NCBI RefSeq assembly: GCF_001598855.1
Contig: NZ_BCZS01000011.1
Span: 1-64,000, forward strand
Origin: Pluralibacter gergoviae ATCC 33028 = NBRC 105706
GTDB lineage: Bacteria > Pseudomonadota > Gammaproteobacteria > Enterobacterales > Enterobacteriaceae
DNA length: 64,000 bases
Reading direction: 5' to 3'
The first letter of the stretch is position 1; each line of letters begins with the position of its first letter. The notes beneath the pieces are model-generated. The model worked only from the letters and a program-made list of their open reading frames with translations, did no database searches and was not told where the DNA came from. Positions 35,085-44,976 of this stretch are shown here, piece by piece. A program made the translations under genes and the position numbers.

Positions 35085-37340
35085 TCAGAAGTGGGTGTTA
35101 ACGCTCATATACCAGGTGCGGCCCGGTTCGTTGTAGGTGTAGGCCCCGGCGCCCGCCATATAGGCACCCGTTTTGATATCGCCGGTCGTCTGGGCGTTGC
35201 CCTCGCGGAACAGGCGCTTATCAAACAGGTTTTCCACGCCGCCGGTCAGGCTGACGTTTTTGGTTACGTCCCAGGTCGCGCTCAGGCCGACGATGCTGTA
35301 GGGGCTGACCTCGCGGCTGTCCGTTCCGGATACGCGTTTGCCCTGATAGTCATACTTCTTCGGCTTCTGGGTTCCGTACCAGGTAAGGGTGGACTGCAGC
35401 GAGAGATCCGCGCGCGCCTGCCAGCTCAGGGTCGAGTTGAGGGTGTACTCCGGAATAATCGACAGGCGTTCGCCGGTCTTCTTATTCTTGCTCTGCAGCA
35501 TATAGGTCAGGTTGTTGGTCCAGGTCACGGTATCGCTGACCGGCACGTTGAGAGAACCTTCCAGCCCTTCAACCACCGCGCGGTGGATATTTTCCCACTG
35601 GTAGATGTCGGTTTTACCGTTATTGGTACTGGCAATCGGCACCGTACCCGCTTCAATTTTGTTGTGGTAGTCGTTGCGGAACCAGGTCACGCCCGCCTGC
35701 CAGCCGTCGCGCTTGAACTCAAGGCCAATCTCTTTGTTGACGCTGGTTTCGGCATCCAGATTGTCGTTACCCATCATGTAGCAGCCGATACCGCTGCTGG
35801 CGCCGGTGGCGTAGCAGCCCTGGCCCTTGCTGTAGAGGATATAGTTGGAGTTGGTCTGATACAGGCTCGGCGCTTTATAGGCGCGGGCGATGCCCATTTT
35901 CAGCGTGAAGTCGTCGCCCAGCCCCTGGGAGAGGTTCAGAGACGGGCTCCAGTTGTCGCCGGTGACGGAATGGTGGTCAAAGCGCAGGCCCGGCGTCAGC
36001 ATGGTGCTGTCGGTCAGCTCCATATTGTCTTCGGCAAACAGCGAGAAGATTTTCGCCTTTGAGTAGGGGCTGCGGTTGGTGCTGTCGTAGCCTGGGATCG
36101 CGCCGCCCATAAAGGTTTGCGAGTTGGAGAGCTCATCTTTCAGCTTCTGCTGCGTCCACTCGGTGCCGAGCGTCAGCGTCTGATTGACCAGCATCTGCAG
36201 CGGCAGATTAACCTCACTGTGCAGGGTGACATCGCTCAGGTCGGCATCAACATACTTCTGCGACGCCTTCGGATCGAAAATCCCTTCGGTGCCGCCCGCG
36301 AGACCTTCCGGCGTGCGCGAGTTGCGGGTGTGCTCGTACTGCGCCCAGTTAGTCGTCGTAATGCCGTTATCCCAGCCGCCGTTCCAGGTCAGGGAGTAGG
36401 TCTGGCGATAGAGGCGGTTGGTCTCTTTGCCGTAGCGCTCTTTTACCAGATCGTTGGTGTTGGTGTTCTGGGTATCGCCCGCGTAGAGGTTGCCCTGGCG
36501 GCTGTAGCCCGCCTCAAACTCCAGAGACTGCATCGGGGCGAAGTCCCAGCGCACCGAGCCGTTGATGTCTTTATTAATCACCCCTTCGCGCCCGGCGGCC
36601 ATGGTATCGCTGTAGCTGCCCGTGCGTTCCGAGCTGTGGCTTTTGTTAATATCCCAGGCGTCCGCCTGCGTCTTATCAAGGTTGCCGTACAGGCGGAAGC
36701 TGAAGTCTCCGCCCAGCGGGCCGTTGAGGCTGAAGTTGGTACGCTTGGTGGCGCCTTCTGACTTGTGCTCCGGGGCATTGAAGTAGGTGTCCCACGAACC
36801 GTGCCACTCGTTGCCGCCTTTCTTGGTGATGATGTTGACCACGCCGCCCGCCGCGCCGTTGCCGTAGCGCGCCGCCGCCGGGCCGCGCAGAACTTCAATA
36901 CGCTCGATCATCTCCGGCGGCACCCAGGCGGTGTCGCCGCGGGTGTCGCGCTCGCCGCGCCAGCCGAGGCGCACGGAGTTGCGGCTGGTGACCGGCTTGC
37001 CGTCAACCAGGATCAGGGTGTTCTCCGGGCCCATGCCGCGAATATCGATCTGACGGTTGTTGCCGCGCTGGCCGCTGGTGGAGTTGCCGGTCAGGTTAAC
37101 CCCCGGCATCTTGCGGATGATCTCTGAGATGTCGCGCGCCGGGGGATCTTTGCGGATCTGGTCGGCGGTGATGGTTGAAACGCCTGGCGCCTGCAGATTC
37201 TGCTGGGCGGCGGTGACGACGATAGTCTCATCGGCATCGTCTTTTTTCGTATCGGCAGTGTCCGCCGCGTACAGCGGGAGCGCGGTGCCAAAAATACCCA
37301 GATTGACCATCAAAGCCAGTGATTTTACTTTGCTATGCAT
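35085..37340 (-). CDS. fepA: Ferric enterobactin receptor FepA
   Basis: FepA is the outer-membrane TonB-dependent receptor for ferric enterobactin. The 751-aa product has a signal peptide (to about residue 26, PLYAAD), TonB box 'DETIVVTA', the plug with 'GQRGNNRQIDIRGMGPENTL' and 'RGPAAARYGNGAAGGVVNII', and a barrel ending 'TWYMSVNTHF', as in E. coli. I choose the ATG at 37340, which matches the E. coli N-terminus; 37361 would add seven residues. It is divergent from fes with a Fur-like box in between and is followed by entD. Confidence 0.96.
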   Translation of the reverse strand: MHSKVKSLALMVNLGIFGTALPLYAADTADTKKDDADETIVVTAAQQNLQAPGVSTITADQIRKDPPARDISEIIRKMPGVNLTGNSTSGQRGNNRQIDIRGMGPENTLILVDGKPVTSRNSVRLGWRGERDTRGDTAWVPPEMIERIEVLRGPAAARYGNGAAGGVVNIITKKGGNEWHGSWDTYFNAPEHKSEGATKRTNFSLNGPLGGDFSFRLYGNLDKTQADAWDINKSHSSERTGSYSDTMAAGREGVINKDINGSVRWDFAPMQSLEFEAGYSRQGNLYAGDTQNTNTNDLVKERYGKETNRLYRQTYSLTWNGGWDNGITTTNWAQYEHTRNSRTPEGLAGGTEGIFDPKASQKYVDADLSDVTLHSEVNLPLQMLVNQTLTLGTEWTQQKLKDELSNSQTFMGGAIPGYDSTNRSPYSKAKIFSLFAEDNMELTDSTMLTPGLRFDHHSVTGDNWSPSLNLSQGLGDDFTLKMGIARAYKAPSLYQTNSNYILYSKGQGCYATGASSGIGCYMMGNDNLDAETSVNKEIGLEFKRDGWQAGVTWFRNDYHNKIEAGTVPIASTNNGKTDIYQWENIHRAVVEGLEGSLNVPVSDTVTWTNNLTYMLQSKNKKTGERLSIIPEYTLNSTLSWQARADLSLQSTLTWYGTQKPKKYDYQGKRVSGTDSREVSPYSIVGLSATWDVTKNVSLTGGVENLFDKRLFREGNAQTTGDIKTGAYMAGAGAYTYNEPGRTWYMSVNTHF

Positions 37341-37464
37341 TATCGTTATCGCCCTGCTCATCGTTGTTATCCGCCCCCCGCGCGTCCAGCGTCTTCAGCC
37401 GGGCAAATACCCGGATGATTTGAGGCGTTAATATGAAATTGCGCGGCAATACGCTATTGCAAAT

Positions 37465-37483
37465 GCAAATAATTATCAATATG
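37465..37483. promoter_or_regulatory. Fur box in the fepA-fes divergent region
   Basis: GCAAATAATTATCAATATG matches the 19-bp Fur consensus at 13 positions, and A+T-rich TGATTGTTGATAA follows it, which suggests overlapping Fur sites. The same divergent region is Fur-controlled in E. coli. Confidence 0.65.
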
Positions 37484-37539
37484 ATTGTTGATAAATTTTT
37501 ATCTACGACACATATTTTCACAGTGGGCACGGGGCTAAC

Positions 37540-38754
37540 GTGACGCAGAAGTTAACGACAGGGAGCGATGCCTGGTGGGCCAGCCTCGACGGCCCGCGGC
37601 AGCAGCGGGAAGGAGATCATTGCCGGGTCACCTTTTACTGGCGCGATCCCGCAGGCAGCGAACACCATTCCGCCACTGCGCGCGTCTGGCTGTACATCAC
37701 CGGCGTCACCGACCACCATCAAAACGCATTTCCGCAAACGCTTACCCGCTTACCGGGCACCGACGTCTGGCAGTGGCAAACCCTGCTACCCGCCGGCTGG
37801 CGCGGCAGCTACTGCTTTATTCCTTCCGATCGCGAGGACGATTTCGACCCGGCGCTGTTTCGCGGCGATGCCCCGGACCGCAGGCTGCTGCGCGACGGCT
37901 GGCGGCGGCTGTTGCCGAAGGCGATTGCCGACCCGCTTAACGCCTGCAGCTGGCGCGGCGGGCGCGGGCACGGCGTTTCGGCTCTGTCGATGCCCGACGC
38001 GCCGCCGCAGCCCGGCTGGGACCATCCCGCTGAACCCTACGGGGAACCGCGCCTCATGCAGTGGCAGAGCGATCGGCTCGGCAATACCCGGCGGGTGTGG
38101 ATCTACACCACCGGCGAGGCGGATGAAAAAACGCGCCCGCTGGCGCTGCTGCTCGACGGCCAGTTTTGGGCCGAAAGTATGCCTGTCTGGCCCGCGCTGG
38201 CGGCCCTGACCCGCGAAGGCAAACTGCCTCCCGCCGTCTACCTGCTGGTGGATGCTATCGACACCGCTACGCGCGGCGAGGAGCTGCCCTGCAACGCCGA
38301 CTTCTGGCTGGCGCTGCAGGAGGAGCTGCTGCCGCAGGTCCGCGCCGTCGAGCCTTTTAGCGACAGCCCCGCCCGCACGGTCGTCGCCGGCCAGAGCTTC
38401 GGCGGCCTGGCGGCGATGTTCGCCGGGCTGCGCTGGCCGCAGCGCTTCGGCCGCGTGCTGAGCCAGTCCGGCTCCTTCTGGTGGCCCCGCCGCGGCGAGG
38501 GCGGCGGCGTGATTATTGAACAACTGGCCCGCGGTGAACTCAGGCCGCAGGGCCTGCGCATCTGGCTGGAGGCCGGGCGGCGCGAACCCGTTATTTTTCA
38601 GGCCAATCAGGCGCTATGGCACCAGCTCACGCAGCAACACTGTCCCGTATTCTGGCAGCCGACCGATGGCGGCCACGACGCGCTCTGCTGGCGCGGGGGC
38701 CTTACCGCCGGGCTGATGCAGCTATGGCAGCCGCAGCCCCTGAACGACGATTGA
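37540..38754 (+). CDS. fes: Enterobactin esterase Fes
   Basis: Fes hydrolyses ferric enterobactin in the cytoplasm to release iron. The 404-aa product has an N-terminal Fes-specific domain ('CRVTFYWRDPAGSEHHS', 'YITGVTDHHQNAFPQ', 'WRGSYCFIP') and a C-terminal esterase-D-like hydrolase domain with nucleophile 'GQSFGG' and the catalytic His in 'DGGHDALCWRGGL'. The start is a GTG at 37540; it extends the protein about 27 residues beyond the E. coli start, so an internal start remains possible. It heads fes-ybdZ-entF. Confidence 0.94.
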   Translation: MTQKLTTGSDAWWASLDGPRQQREGDHCRVTFYWRDPAGSEHHSATARVWLYITGVTDHHQNAFPQTLTRLPGTDVWQWQTLLPAGWRGSYCFIPSDREDDFDPALFRGDAPDRRLLRDGWRRLLPKAIADPLNACSWRGGRGHGVSALSMPDAPPQPGWDHPAEPYGEPRLMQWQSDRLGNTRRVWIYTTGEADEKTRPLALLLDGQFWAESMPVWPALAALTREGKLPPAVYLLVDAIDTATRGEELPCNADFWLALQEELLPQVRAVEPFSDSPARTVVAGQSFGGLAAMFAGLRWPQRFGRVLSQSGSFWWPRRGEGGGVIIEQLARGELRPQGLRIWLEAGRREPVIFQANQALWHQLTQQHCPVFWQPTDGGHDALCWRGGLTAGLMQLWQPQPLNDD

Positions 38755-38777
38755 GCGCACTTTTCCGAGGAGTTTGT

Positions 38778-38993
38778 ATGCAAGTCAGTAATCCCTTCGA
38801 CGACGCGCAGGGGCAGTTCTATATTCTGCAGAACGCCCGCTCGGCCTTTAGCCTCTGGCCGCAGCAGTGTCCGCTGCCCGCCGGGTGGCATCCCGTTTGC
38901 CAACCGCAGCCTCTGGAGGATTGCAACACCTGGCTGGCGCAGCGCTGGACGACCCTGATGCCGGGGAGCTATGCGGGAGCCTGCCATGAGTGA
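38778..38993 (+). CDS. ybdZ: MbtH-like protein YbdZ
   Basis: YbdZ binds and stimulates the EntF adenylation domain. The 71-aa product carries the MbtH-family pattern: 'NPFDDAQGQFYILQN', 'SLWPQ', 'PAGWHPV' and the C-terminal Trp-containing 'WLAQRWTTLMPGS'. It follows fes by 23 nt and overlaps the entF start by 8 nt, which implies coupled synthesis of the two partners. Confidence 0.95.
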   Translation: MQVSNPFDDAQGQFYILQNARSAFSLWPQQCPLPAGWHPVCQPQPLEDCNTWLAQRWTTLMPGSYAGACHE

Positions 38994-41900
38994 ACGTTTA
39001 CCGCTGGTGGCCGCCCAGCCGGGGATCTGGATGGCGGAGAAGCTCTCGACCCTGACGAATGCCTGGAGCGTGGCCCACTACGTTGAGCTTGAGGGCGAGC
39101 TTGACGCCGCGCTGCTCCAGCAGGCCATCGTGCGCGGACTGGCCGATGCCGATACGCTGCGGATGCGCTTCGAAGAGGAGAACGGCGATGTGTGGCAGCG
39201 CCCGGATCCGGCGTGGCGCCCGGCGCTGCCGGCGCAGGCCGACGTGCGCGCCGCCGCCGATCCGCAGGCCGCCGCAGAGGCCATTATGCAGGGCGATTTG
39301 CAGCAGAATACGCGCGCGGACAGCGGCGCGCCGCTGCTCTGCCACAGGCTGATCCGCGTCGGCGAACGCCGCTGGTTCTGGTATCAGCGCTATCATCACC
39401 TGCTGGTGGACGGCTTCAGCTTCCCGGCCATTACCCGCCACATCGCGCGAATTTACGCGGCGCTGCTGGCCGGCGAGCCGCTGCCGGACTCGCCCTTTAC
39501 GCCGTTTGCCGAGGTGGTGGAAGAGTATCAGCGCTACCGCGATAGCGATGCCTGCCGGCGCGATAAGGCATTCTGGGCGCAGCAGCGCGCCGACCTGCCG
39601 CCCCCGGCGTCGCTCTCCGCCGCGCCGCTGCCCGGACGCGCCGCCAGTACCGATATCTGGCGCCTGAAGCTGACCGCCGACCGGCATGCCTTCAGCCGCC
39701 TGGCCGCCGCATCGGATGATGTCCAGCGCGCCGATCTGGCCCTGGCGCTGGCGGCACTGTGGCTCGGCCGCCTGTGCGGGCGCAGCGATTACGCCGCAGG
39801 CTATATCTTTATGCGCCGCCTCGGTTCGGCGGCACTGACCGCCACCGGCCCGGTGCTTAACGTTCTGCCGCTGGCGGTGACCATCCACCCGCAGGAGACG
39901 CTCTCCGCGCTGGCGACCCGTCTGGCCGGGCAGTTGAAAAAGATGCGCCGCCACCAGCGCTACGACGCCGAGCAGATCGTCCGCGACGGCGGTCGGGCCG
40001 CCGGCGATGAGCCGTTGTTCGGGCCGGTATTTAACGTCAAGGTCTTTGACTACCGCCTCGATATGCCGGGCACAATGGCCACGACCCACACCCTGGCGAC
40101 CGGCCCAGTTAACGATCTGGAGCTGGCGCTGTTCCCGGACGAGACCGGCGGCCTTTCCGTCGAAGTGCTGGCGAACCGGCAGCGCTACGGCGAAGAGGAG
40201 CTGAAGCGCCACGCCGCCCGGCTGGAGGCGATGCTGGCCCAGTTTGCCGCCAATCCGGCGCTGCCCTGCGGCGCGGTGGATCTGGTCAGCGCCGATGAAT
40301 ACCGGCGGCTGGCGGAGATTAACGCCACGGCCAAAGAGGTCGAGGCAACCACGCTAAGCGCGCTGGTGGCCCGCCAGGCGGCAAAGACCCCGGACGCCCC
40401 GGCGCTGGAGGATGCCCGCCACCGGCTGAGCTACCGCCAGATGCGCCAGCAGGTGGTGGCCCTGGCGAACCTGCTGCGCGCCCGGGGCGTGAAGCCCAGC
40501 GACAGCGTGGCGGTGGCGCTGCCGCGCTCGGTGTTCCTCACTCTGGCCCTGCACGCCATTGTTGAAGCGGGCGCCGCGTGGCTGCCGCTGGATACCGGCT
40601 ATCCCGACGAACGGCTGCGGATGATGCTGGAGGACGCCGCGCCGTCGCTGCTGATTACGGCCAACGAGCAGCTGAGCCGCTTTACCGGGGTTGAAACCCT
40701 CTGCTACGAGAGCCTGCTGCCCGCCGGGGACGACGCGCCGCTGGCGCTATCGCGCCCGGAGCAGACCGCCTACATTATTTTCACCTCCGGCTCCACCGGC
40801 CGCCCGAAAGGGGTCATGGTCGGCCAGCAGGCGATCGTCAACCGCCTGCTGTGGATGCAGGACCACTATCCGCTGGGCGACGACGACGTGGTGGCCCAGA
40901 AGACGCCGTGCAGCTTTGACGTTTCGGTGTGGGAGTTCTGGTGGCCGTTTATCGCCGGCGCTTCGCTGGTGATGGCCGAGCCGGACGCCCACCGCGATCC
41001 GCTGGCGATGCAGCAGTTTTTCGCCGACTGCGGCGTGACCACCACCCACTTCGTGCCGTCGATGCTGGCGGCCTTTGTCGCCTCTCTGGAGCAGGAAAGT
41101 GCCGCCTGCCGCAGCCTGCGGCGCGTCTTCTGCAGCGGCGAGGCGCTGCCCGCCGGGCTATGCCGCGAGTGGGAAACGCTGACCGGCGTCCCGCTGCACA
41201 ACCTCTACGGCCCGACGGAAGCGGCGGTGGACGTCAGCTGGTATCCGGCCTTCGGCCCTGAGCTGGCGGCGGTGACCGGCAGCAGCGTGCCCATCGGCTT
41301 CCCGGTGTGGAACACCGGCCTGCGCATCCTCGATGCGATGATGCGCCCGGTGCCGTTCGGCGTGGCGGGCGACCTCTATCTGACGGGCGTACAGCTGGCG
41401 CAGGGCTACCTCGGCCGCCCGGATCTGACCGCCAGCCGCTTTATCGCCGATCCTTTTGCCCCCGGCGAGCGGATGTACCGCACCGGCGACGTGGCGCGCT
41501 GGCTGGAAAACGGCGCCGTGGAGTACCTCGGGCGCAGCGACGATCAGCTTAAGATCCGCGGCCAGCGCATTGAGCTCGGCGAGATCGACCGCGTGATGCA
41601 GGGCCTGCCGGACGTCGCCCAGGCGGTGGCCCACGCCTGCGTCTTTAACCAGGCCGCCGCCACCGGCGGCGACGCCCGCCAGCTGGTGGGCTACCTGGTC
41701 AGCGAATCGGGGCAGCCGCTTGACGACGATGCCCTGCTGGCGCAGCTTCGCCAGCAGCTGCCGCCGCACATGGTACCGGTGGTGCTGGTGCAGCTTGCGG
41801 CGCTGCCGCTCAGCGCCAACGGCAAGCTCGACAGAAAAGCGCTGCCGCTGCCGGAGCTGACGCAAACATCGGCGGGCAGAGCGGTGGAGAGCGAGACCGA

Positions 41901-42852
41901 GATTGCGGTAGCAGAGGCCTTCAGCGCGCTGCTCGGCTGCGAGGTGGGCGACGTTGACGCCGACTTCTTCGCCCTCGGCGGCCACTCGCTGCTGGCGATG
42001 CGTCTGGCGGCGCTGCTCAGCCGCCGCTTCGCCCGGCAGGTGACGCCGGGGCAGGTGATGGTCGCCTCCACCGTCGGCAGGCTCAGCGCGCTGCTGGCGG
42101 CAGAGGACGACGAGCAGGCCCGCCGGCTGGGGTATGAGACGCTGCTGCCCCTGCGCGACGGCGGCGGCCCCACGCTGTGGTGCTTCCACCCGGCCTCCGG
42201 CTTCGCCTGGCAGTTCAGCATCCTGGCGCGCTGGCTCTCTCCGCGCTGGTCGATTACCGGCATCCAGTCGCCGCGCCCGGCCGGACCGATGGCGACCAGC
42301 GCGGATCTCGACCAGCTCTGCGACGCGCACCTGCAAACGCTGCTGGTGCAGCAGCCGCAGGGGCCGTACTACCTGTTCGGCTACTCCCTCGGCGGCACGC
42401 TTGCCCACGGCGTCGCCGCCCGCCTGCGCCAGCGCGGCGCGGAGGTGGCCTTCCTCGGTCTGCTGGATACCTGGCCGCCGGAGACTCAGAACTGGTCCGA
42501 GAAAGAGGCCAACGGCCTCGATCCGGAAGTGCTGGCGGAGATCGAACGCGAGCGCGAGGCGTTTCTTGCCGCCCAGCAGGGACAGGCCTCCGGGGAGCTG
42601 TTCAGCGCCATCGAGGGCAACTACGCCGATGCGGTACGCCTGCTGGCCACCGCCCACAGCGTGCCTTTCGACGGTAAGGCGACGCTGTTCGCCGCTGAAA
42701 AAACCATGACGCCGGGGATGGATCCGCAGCAGATCTGGGCGCCCTGGGTGGGCGAGCTGGAGGTGCACCGCCAGGCGTGCGCCCACGTGGAGATTATCTC
42801 GCCGCAGGCGTTTGAGCAGATTGGGCCGCGGCTGCGGGAAATTCTCCGCTAG
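38986..42852 (+). CDS. entF: Enterobactin synthase component F (NRPS) EntF
   Basis: EntF activates L-serine, condenses it with 2,3-dihydroxybenzoate carried on EntB, and trimerises and cyclises the product to enterobactin. The 1288-aa product shows the domains in order. The condensation domain has HHLLVDG at residues 137-143. The adenylation domain has TSGSTGRPKG at 600-609. The carrier domain has the phosphopantetheine serine in LGGHSL, Ser1001. The C-terminal thioesterase has GYSLGG, Ser1134. The length is close to E. coli EntF (1293). The ATG at 38986 lies inside the end of ybdZ. Confidence 0.97.
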   Translation: MSERLPLVAAQPGIWMAEKLSTLTNAWSVAHYVELEGELDAALLQQAIVRGLADADTLRMRFEEENGDVWQRPDPAWRPALPAQADVRAAADPQAAAEAIMQGDLQQNTRADSGAPLLCHRLIRVGERRWFWYQRYHHLLVDGFSFPAITRHIARIYAALLAGEPLPDSPFTPFAEVVEEYQRYRDSDACRRDKAFWAQQRADLPPPASLSAAPLPGRAASTDIWRLKLTADRHAFSRLAAASDDVQRADLALALAALWLGRLCGRSDYAAGYIFMRRLGSAALTATGPVLNVLPLAVTIHPQETLSALATRLAGQLKKMRRHQRYDAEQIVRDGGRAAGDEPLFGPVFNVKVFDYRLDMPGTMATTHTLATGPVNDLELALFPDETGGLSVEVLANRQRYGEEELKRHAARLEAMLAQFAANPALPCGAVDLVSADEYRRLAEINATAKEVEATTLSALVARQAAKTPDAPALEDARHRLSYRQMRQQVVALANLLRARGVKPSDSVAVALPRSVFLTLALHAIVEAGAAWLPLDTGYPDERLRMMLEDAAPSLLITANEQLSRFTGVETLCYESLLPAGDDAPLALSRPEQTAYIIFTSGSTGRPKGVMVGQQAIVNRLLWMQDHYPLGDDDVVAQKTPCSFDVSVWEFWWPFIAGASLVMAEPDAHRDPLAMQQFFADCGVTTTHFVPSMLAAFVASLEQESAACRSLRRVFCSGEALPAGLCREWETLTGVPLHNLYGPTEAAVDVSWYPAFGPELAAVTGSSVPIGFPVWNTGLRILDAMMRPVPFGVAGDLYLTGVQLAQGYLGRPDLTASRFIADPFAPGERMYRTGDVARWLENGAVEYLGRSDDQLKIRGQRIELGEIDRVMQGLPDVAQAVAHACVFNQAAATGGDARQLVGYLVSESGQPLDDDALLAQLRQQLPPHMVPVVLVQLAALPLSANGKLDRKALPLPELTQTSAGRAVESETEIAVAEAFSALLGCEVGDVDADFFALGGHSLLAMRLAALLSRRFARQVTPGQVMVASTVGRLSALLAAEDDEQARRLGYETLLPLRDGGGPTLWCFHPASGFAWQFSILARWLSPRWSITGIQSPRPAGPMATSADLDQLCDAHLQTLLVQQPQGPYYLFGYSLGGTLAHGVAARLRQRGAEVAFLGLLDTWPPETQNWSEKEANGLDPEVLAEIEREREAFLAAQQGQASGELFSAIEGNYADAVRLLATAHSVPFDGKATLFAAEKTMTPGMDPQQIWAPWVGELEVHRQACAHVEIISPQAFEQIGPRLREILR

Positions 42853-42862
42853 CCGCGGGGCG

Positions 42863-42891
42863 GGCTTGTGCCTGAGCGAAAAGCACAAGCC
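42863..42891 (+). terminator. Hairpin after entF
   Basis: A 9-bp perfect stem (GGCTTGTGC / GCACAAGCC) with an 11-nt loop begins 10 nt after the entF stop codon. A T-run is missing, so it is a probable but unproven end of the fes-ybdZ-entF transcript. Confidence 0.5.
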
Positions 42892-43022
42892 TGCCGCCAT
42901 TCCATCCGGCAATCATTGCCATTCATTTATTTCATTTTTCCGACTTATCCTGCCTGATGTACTCTATTTGTAGATTTGTATGACAAATAAAATAAAGCGC
43001 TCACGCAGCGTAAGCAGGTTAT

Positions 43023-44171
43023 ATGGCAACGGAAAACGTACTTAACGCGCCGGCAAAGGCCGACCACTGGCAGCAGATTGGCGAGGAGCTTCTCGCCCGC
43101 GCGGGTATCACCCTCAACGGCAGCCGGCCCTGGGATATTCAGGTCACCAATCCTAAGTTCTTTAAGCGCGTGCTGCAGCAGGGCTCGCTGGGGCTGGGCG
43201 AAAGCTATATGGACGGCTGGTGGCACTGCGACCAGCTGGACGAGTTTATCGCCCGCGTCATCAACGCCGATCTCGAATCCTCTTTACACCTTAACGTGCA
43301 GGATATGCTGCGCATTGCCGGGGCGCGGATCGTCAACCATCAGACCAAAAAGCGCGCCTGGATCGTCGGTAAAGAGCACTATGACCTCGGCAATGACCTC
43401 TTCACCCTGATGCTCGATCCGTGGATGCAGTACTCCTGCGGCTACTGGAAAGAGGCCACCACCCTGCACGAAGCGCAGCAGAGCAAGCTGAAGATGATCT
43501 GCGAAAAGCTGCAGCTGAAAGAGGGCATGACGCTGCTGGATATCGGCTGCGGCTGGGGCGGACTGGCCTCTTACGCCGCCGAACACTACGGCGCGAAGGT
43601 CACCGGGCTGACCATCTCCGCCGAGCAGCAGCAGTTTGCTCAGGAGCGCTGCGCTAACATGGACGTGGAGATCCTGCTTGAGGACTACCGGGATCTCGAC
43701 CGGCAGTTCGACCGGATTGTTTCGGTGGGGATGTTTGAACACGTCGGGCCGAAAAATTACGACACCTATTTCCGCATGGTGAACAGGAACCTGCGTCCCG
43801 ACGGTCTGTTTCTGCTGCACACCATCGGCTCGAATAAAACCGACCTCAATGTCGATCCGTGGATCAATAAGTATATCTTCCCCAACGGCTGCCTGCCGTC
43901 GGTGCTGCACATTGCCAAAGCCAGCGAGCCTTATTTCGTGATGGAGGACTGGCACAATTTCGGCAGCGACTATGACCGCACGCTGATGGCGTGGGAGCAG
44001 CGCTTTCAGGAGAGCTGGCACCTGCTGGAAGACCGCTACTCCCCGCGCTTTCGCAATATGTTCACCTACTACCTGAAGGCCTGCGCCGGGGCATTTCGCG
44101 CCCGCAACATTCAGCTCTGGCAGGTGGTGTTTACCCACGGCGTGGAGGGCGGGCTGCGGGTCGGACGCTGA
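43023..44171 (+). CDS. Cyclopropane fatty acid synthase paralogue (Cfa-like)
   Basis: The 382-aa product equals E. coli Cfa in length and matches it along the whole chain: 'GSLGLGESYMDGWW', 'RAWIVGKEHYDLGNDLF', the SAM-binding 'LLDIGCGWGGLASYAAEHYG', 'VGMFEHVGPKNYDTYF', 'TDLNVDPWINKYIFPNGCLP' and 'CAGAFRARNIQLWQVVF'. Such enzymes add a methylene from SAM across lipid double bonds in the inner leaflet. Its place between entF and fepC, where E. coli has fepE, is unusual. Enterobacteria keep a housekeeping cfa elsewhere, so this is probably a second copy. A role linked to iron starvation is speculation. It has its own A+T-rich upstream region of 170 nt. Confidence 0.92.
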   Translation: MATENVLNAPAKADHWQQIGEELLARAGITLNGSRPWDIQVTNPKFFKRVLQQGSLGLGESYMDGWWHCDQLDEFIARVINADLESSLHLNVQDMLRIAGARIVNHQTKKRAWIVGKEHYDLGNDLFTLMLDPWMQYSCGYWKEATTLHEAQQSKLKMICEKLQLKEGMTLLDIGCGWGGLASYAAEHYGAKVTGLTISAEQQQFAQERCANMDVEILLEDYRDLDRQFDRIVSVGMFEHVGPKNYDTYFRMVNRNLRPDGLFLLHTIGSNKTDLNVDPWINKYIFPNGCLPSVLHIAKASEPYFVMEDWHNFGSDYDRTLMAWEQRFQESWHLLEDRYSPRFRNMFTYYLKACAGAFRARNIQLWQVVFTHGVEGGLRVGR

Positions 44172-44175
44172 TTTC

Positions 44176-44976
44176 TTACTTTGCCCAGCGCCCCAGCGGC
44201 ACCACCAGCGGCGTGCCCGCCACCGGATCGGGCACGATGGTACACGGCATTCCGTAGATCTTCTCGATAAGCCCGGCGGTGACGATCTCGCCCGGCGCGC
44301 CCTCGGCGATGATTTTCCCATCGCGCAGGGCAATCAGGTGGGTGGCGTAGCGGCAGGCCTGGTTGAGGTCGTGCAGCACCGCCGCCAGGGTGTAGCCCTG
44401 TTCGCGGTTCAGGGCGCTCAGCAGCTCCAGCAGGTCTATCTGGTAGCTGATGTCCAGCCAGGTGGTCGGCTCGTCGAGCAGCATGATCTGCGTCTCCTGC
44501 GCCAGCACCATGGCGATCCACGCCCGCTGGCGCTGGCCGCCGGAAAGGGTATCCACGCTCTGCGCCGCCAGCTCAAGTACGCCGGTAGCGGCCATCGCCC
44601 GCGTCACCGCCTCTTCATCTTCTTTCCGCCAGCGGGCAAACAGCGGCTGGTGCGGATAGCGCCCGCGCGCCACCAGCTCCTGAACGGTGATATCGCCGGG
44701 CGTGGTGGCGTTCTGCGCCAGCAGGCCAATGCGCCGCGCGACCTCTTTGCTGGCGTAGCGCTGAATATGTTCGCCGTCGAGAAAAACGTGGCCTTGCCGG
44801 GGCGTCATCAGGCGGCTCAGGGTACGCAGCAGAGTGGATTTTCCGCAGCCGTTGGGGCCGATAATCGCCGTGAAGTGGCCGTCGGGAATGGCGACGCTCA
44901 GGTTGTCGGCAATAATTTTTTTGCCGTAGCCCAGCGTCAACTGATCCCCGCGCAGGCGGGCCTCGGAGGTGGTCAT
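44176..44976 (-). CDS. fepC: Ferric enterobactin ABC transporter ATPase FepC
   Basis: FepC powers uptake of ferric enterobactin through FepDG. The 266-aa product has Walker A 'GPNGCGKSTLLRTL', signature 'LSGGQRQRAWIAMVLAQ' and Walker B 'IMLLDEPTTWLDI', as in FecE/BtuD-type iron ATPases. It is the third gene of fepDGC, overlapping fepG by 4 nt, and ends 4 nt from the Cfa-like gene on the other strand. Confidence 0.96.
   Translation of the reverse strand: MTTSEARLRGDQLTLGYGKKIIADNLSVAIPDGHFTAIIGPNGCGKSTLLRTLSRLMTPRQGHVFLDGEHIQRYASKEVARRIGLLAQNATTPGDITVQELVARGRYPHQPLFARWRKEDEEAVTRAMAATGVLELAAQSVDTLSGGQRQRAWIAMVLAQETQIMLLDEPTTWLDISYQIDLLELLSALNREQGYTLAAVLHDLNQACRYATHLIALRDGKIIAEGAPGEIVTAGLIEKIYGMPCTIVPDPVAGTPLVVPLGRWAK

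Noticed and set aside
41158-42912. A 584-codon open frame antisense to entF
   Set aside because: Shadow of the entF adenylation-to-thioesterase region. No ribosome site or recognisable motif.
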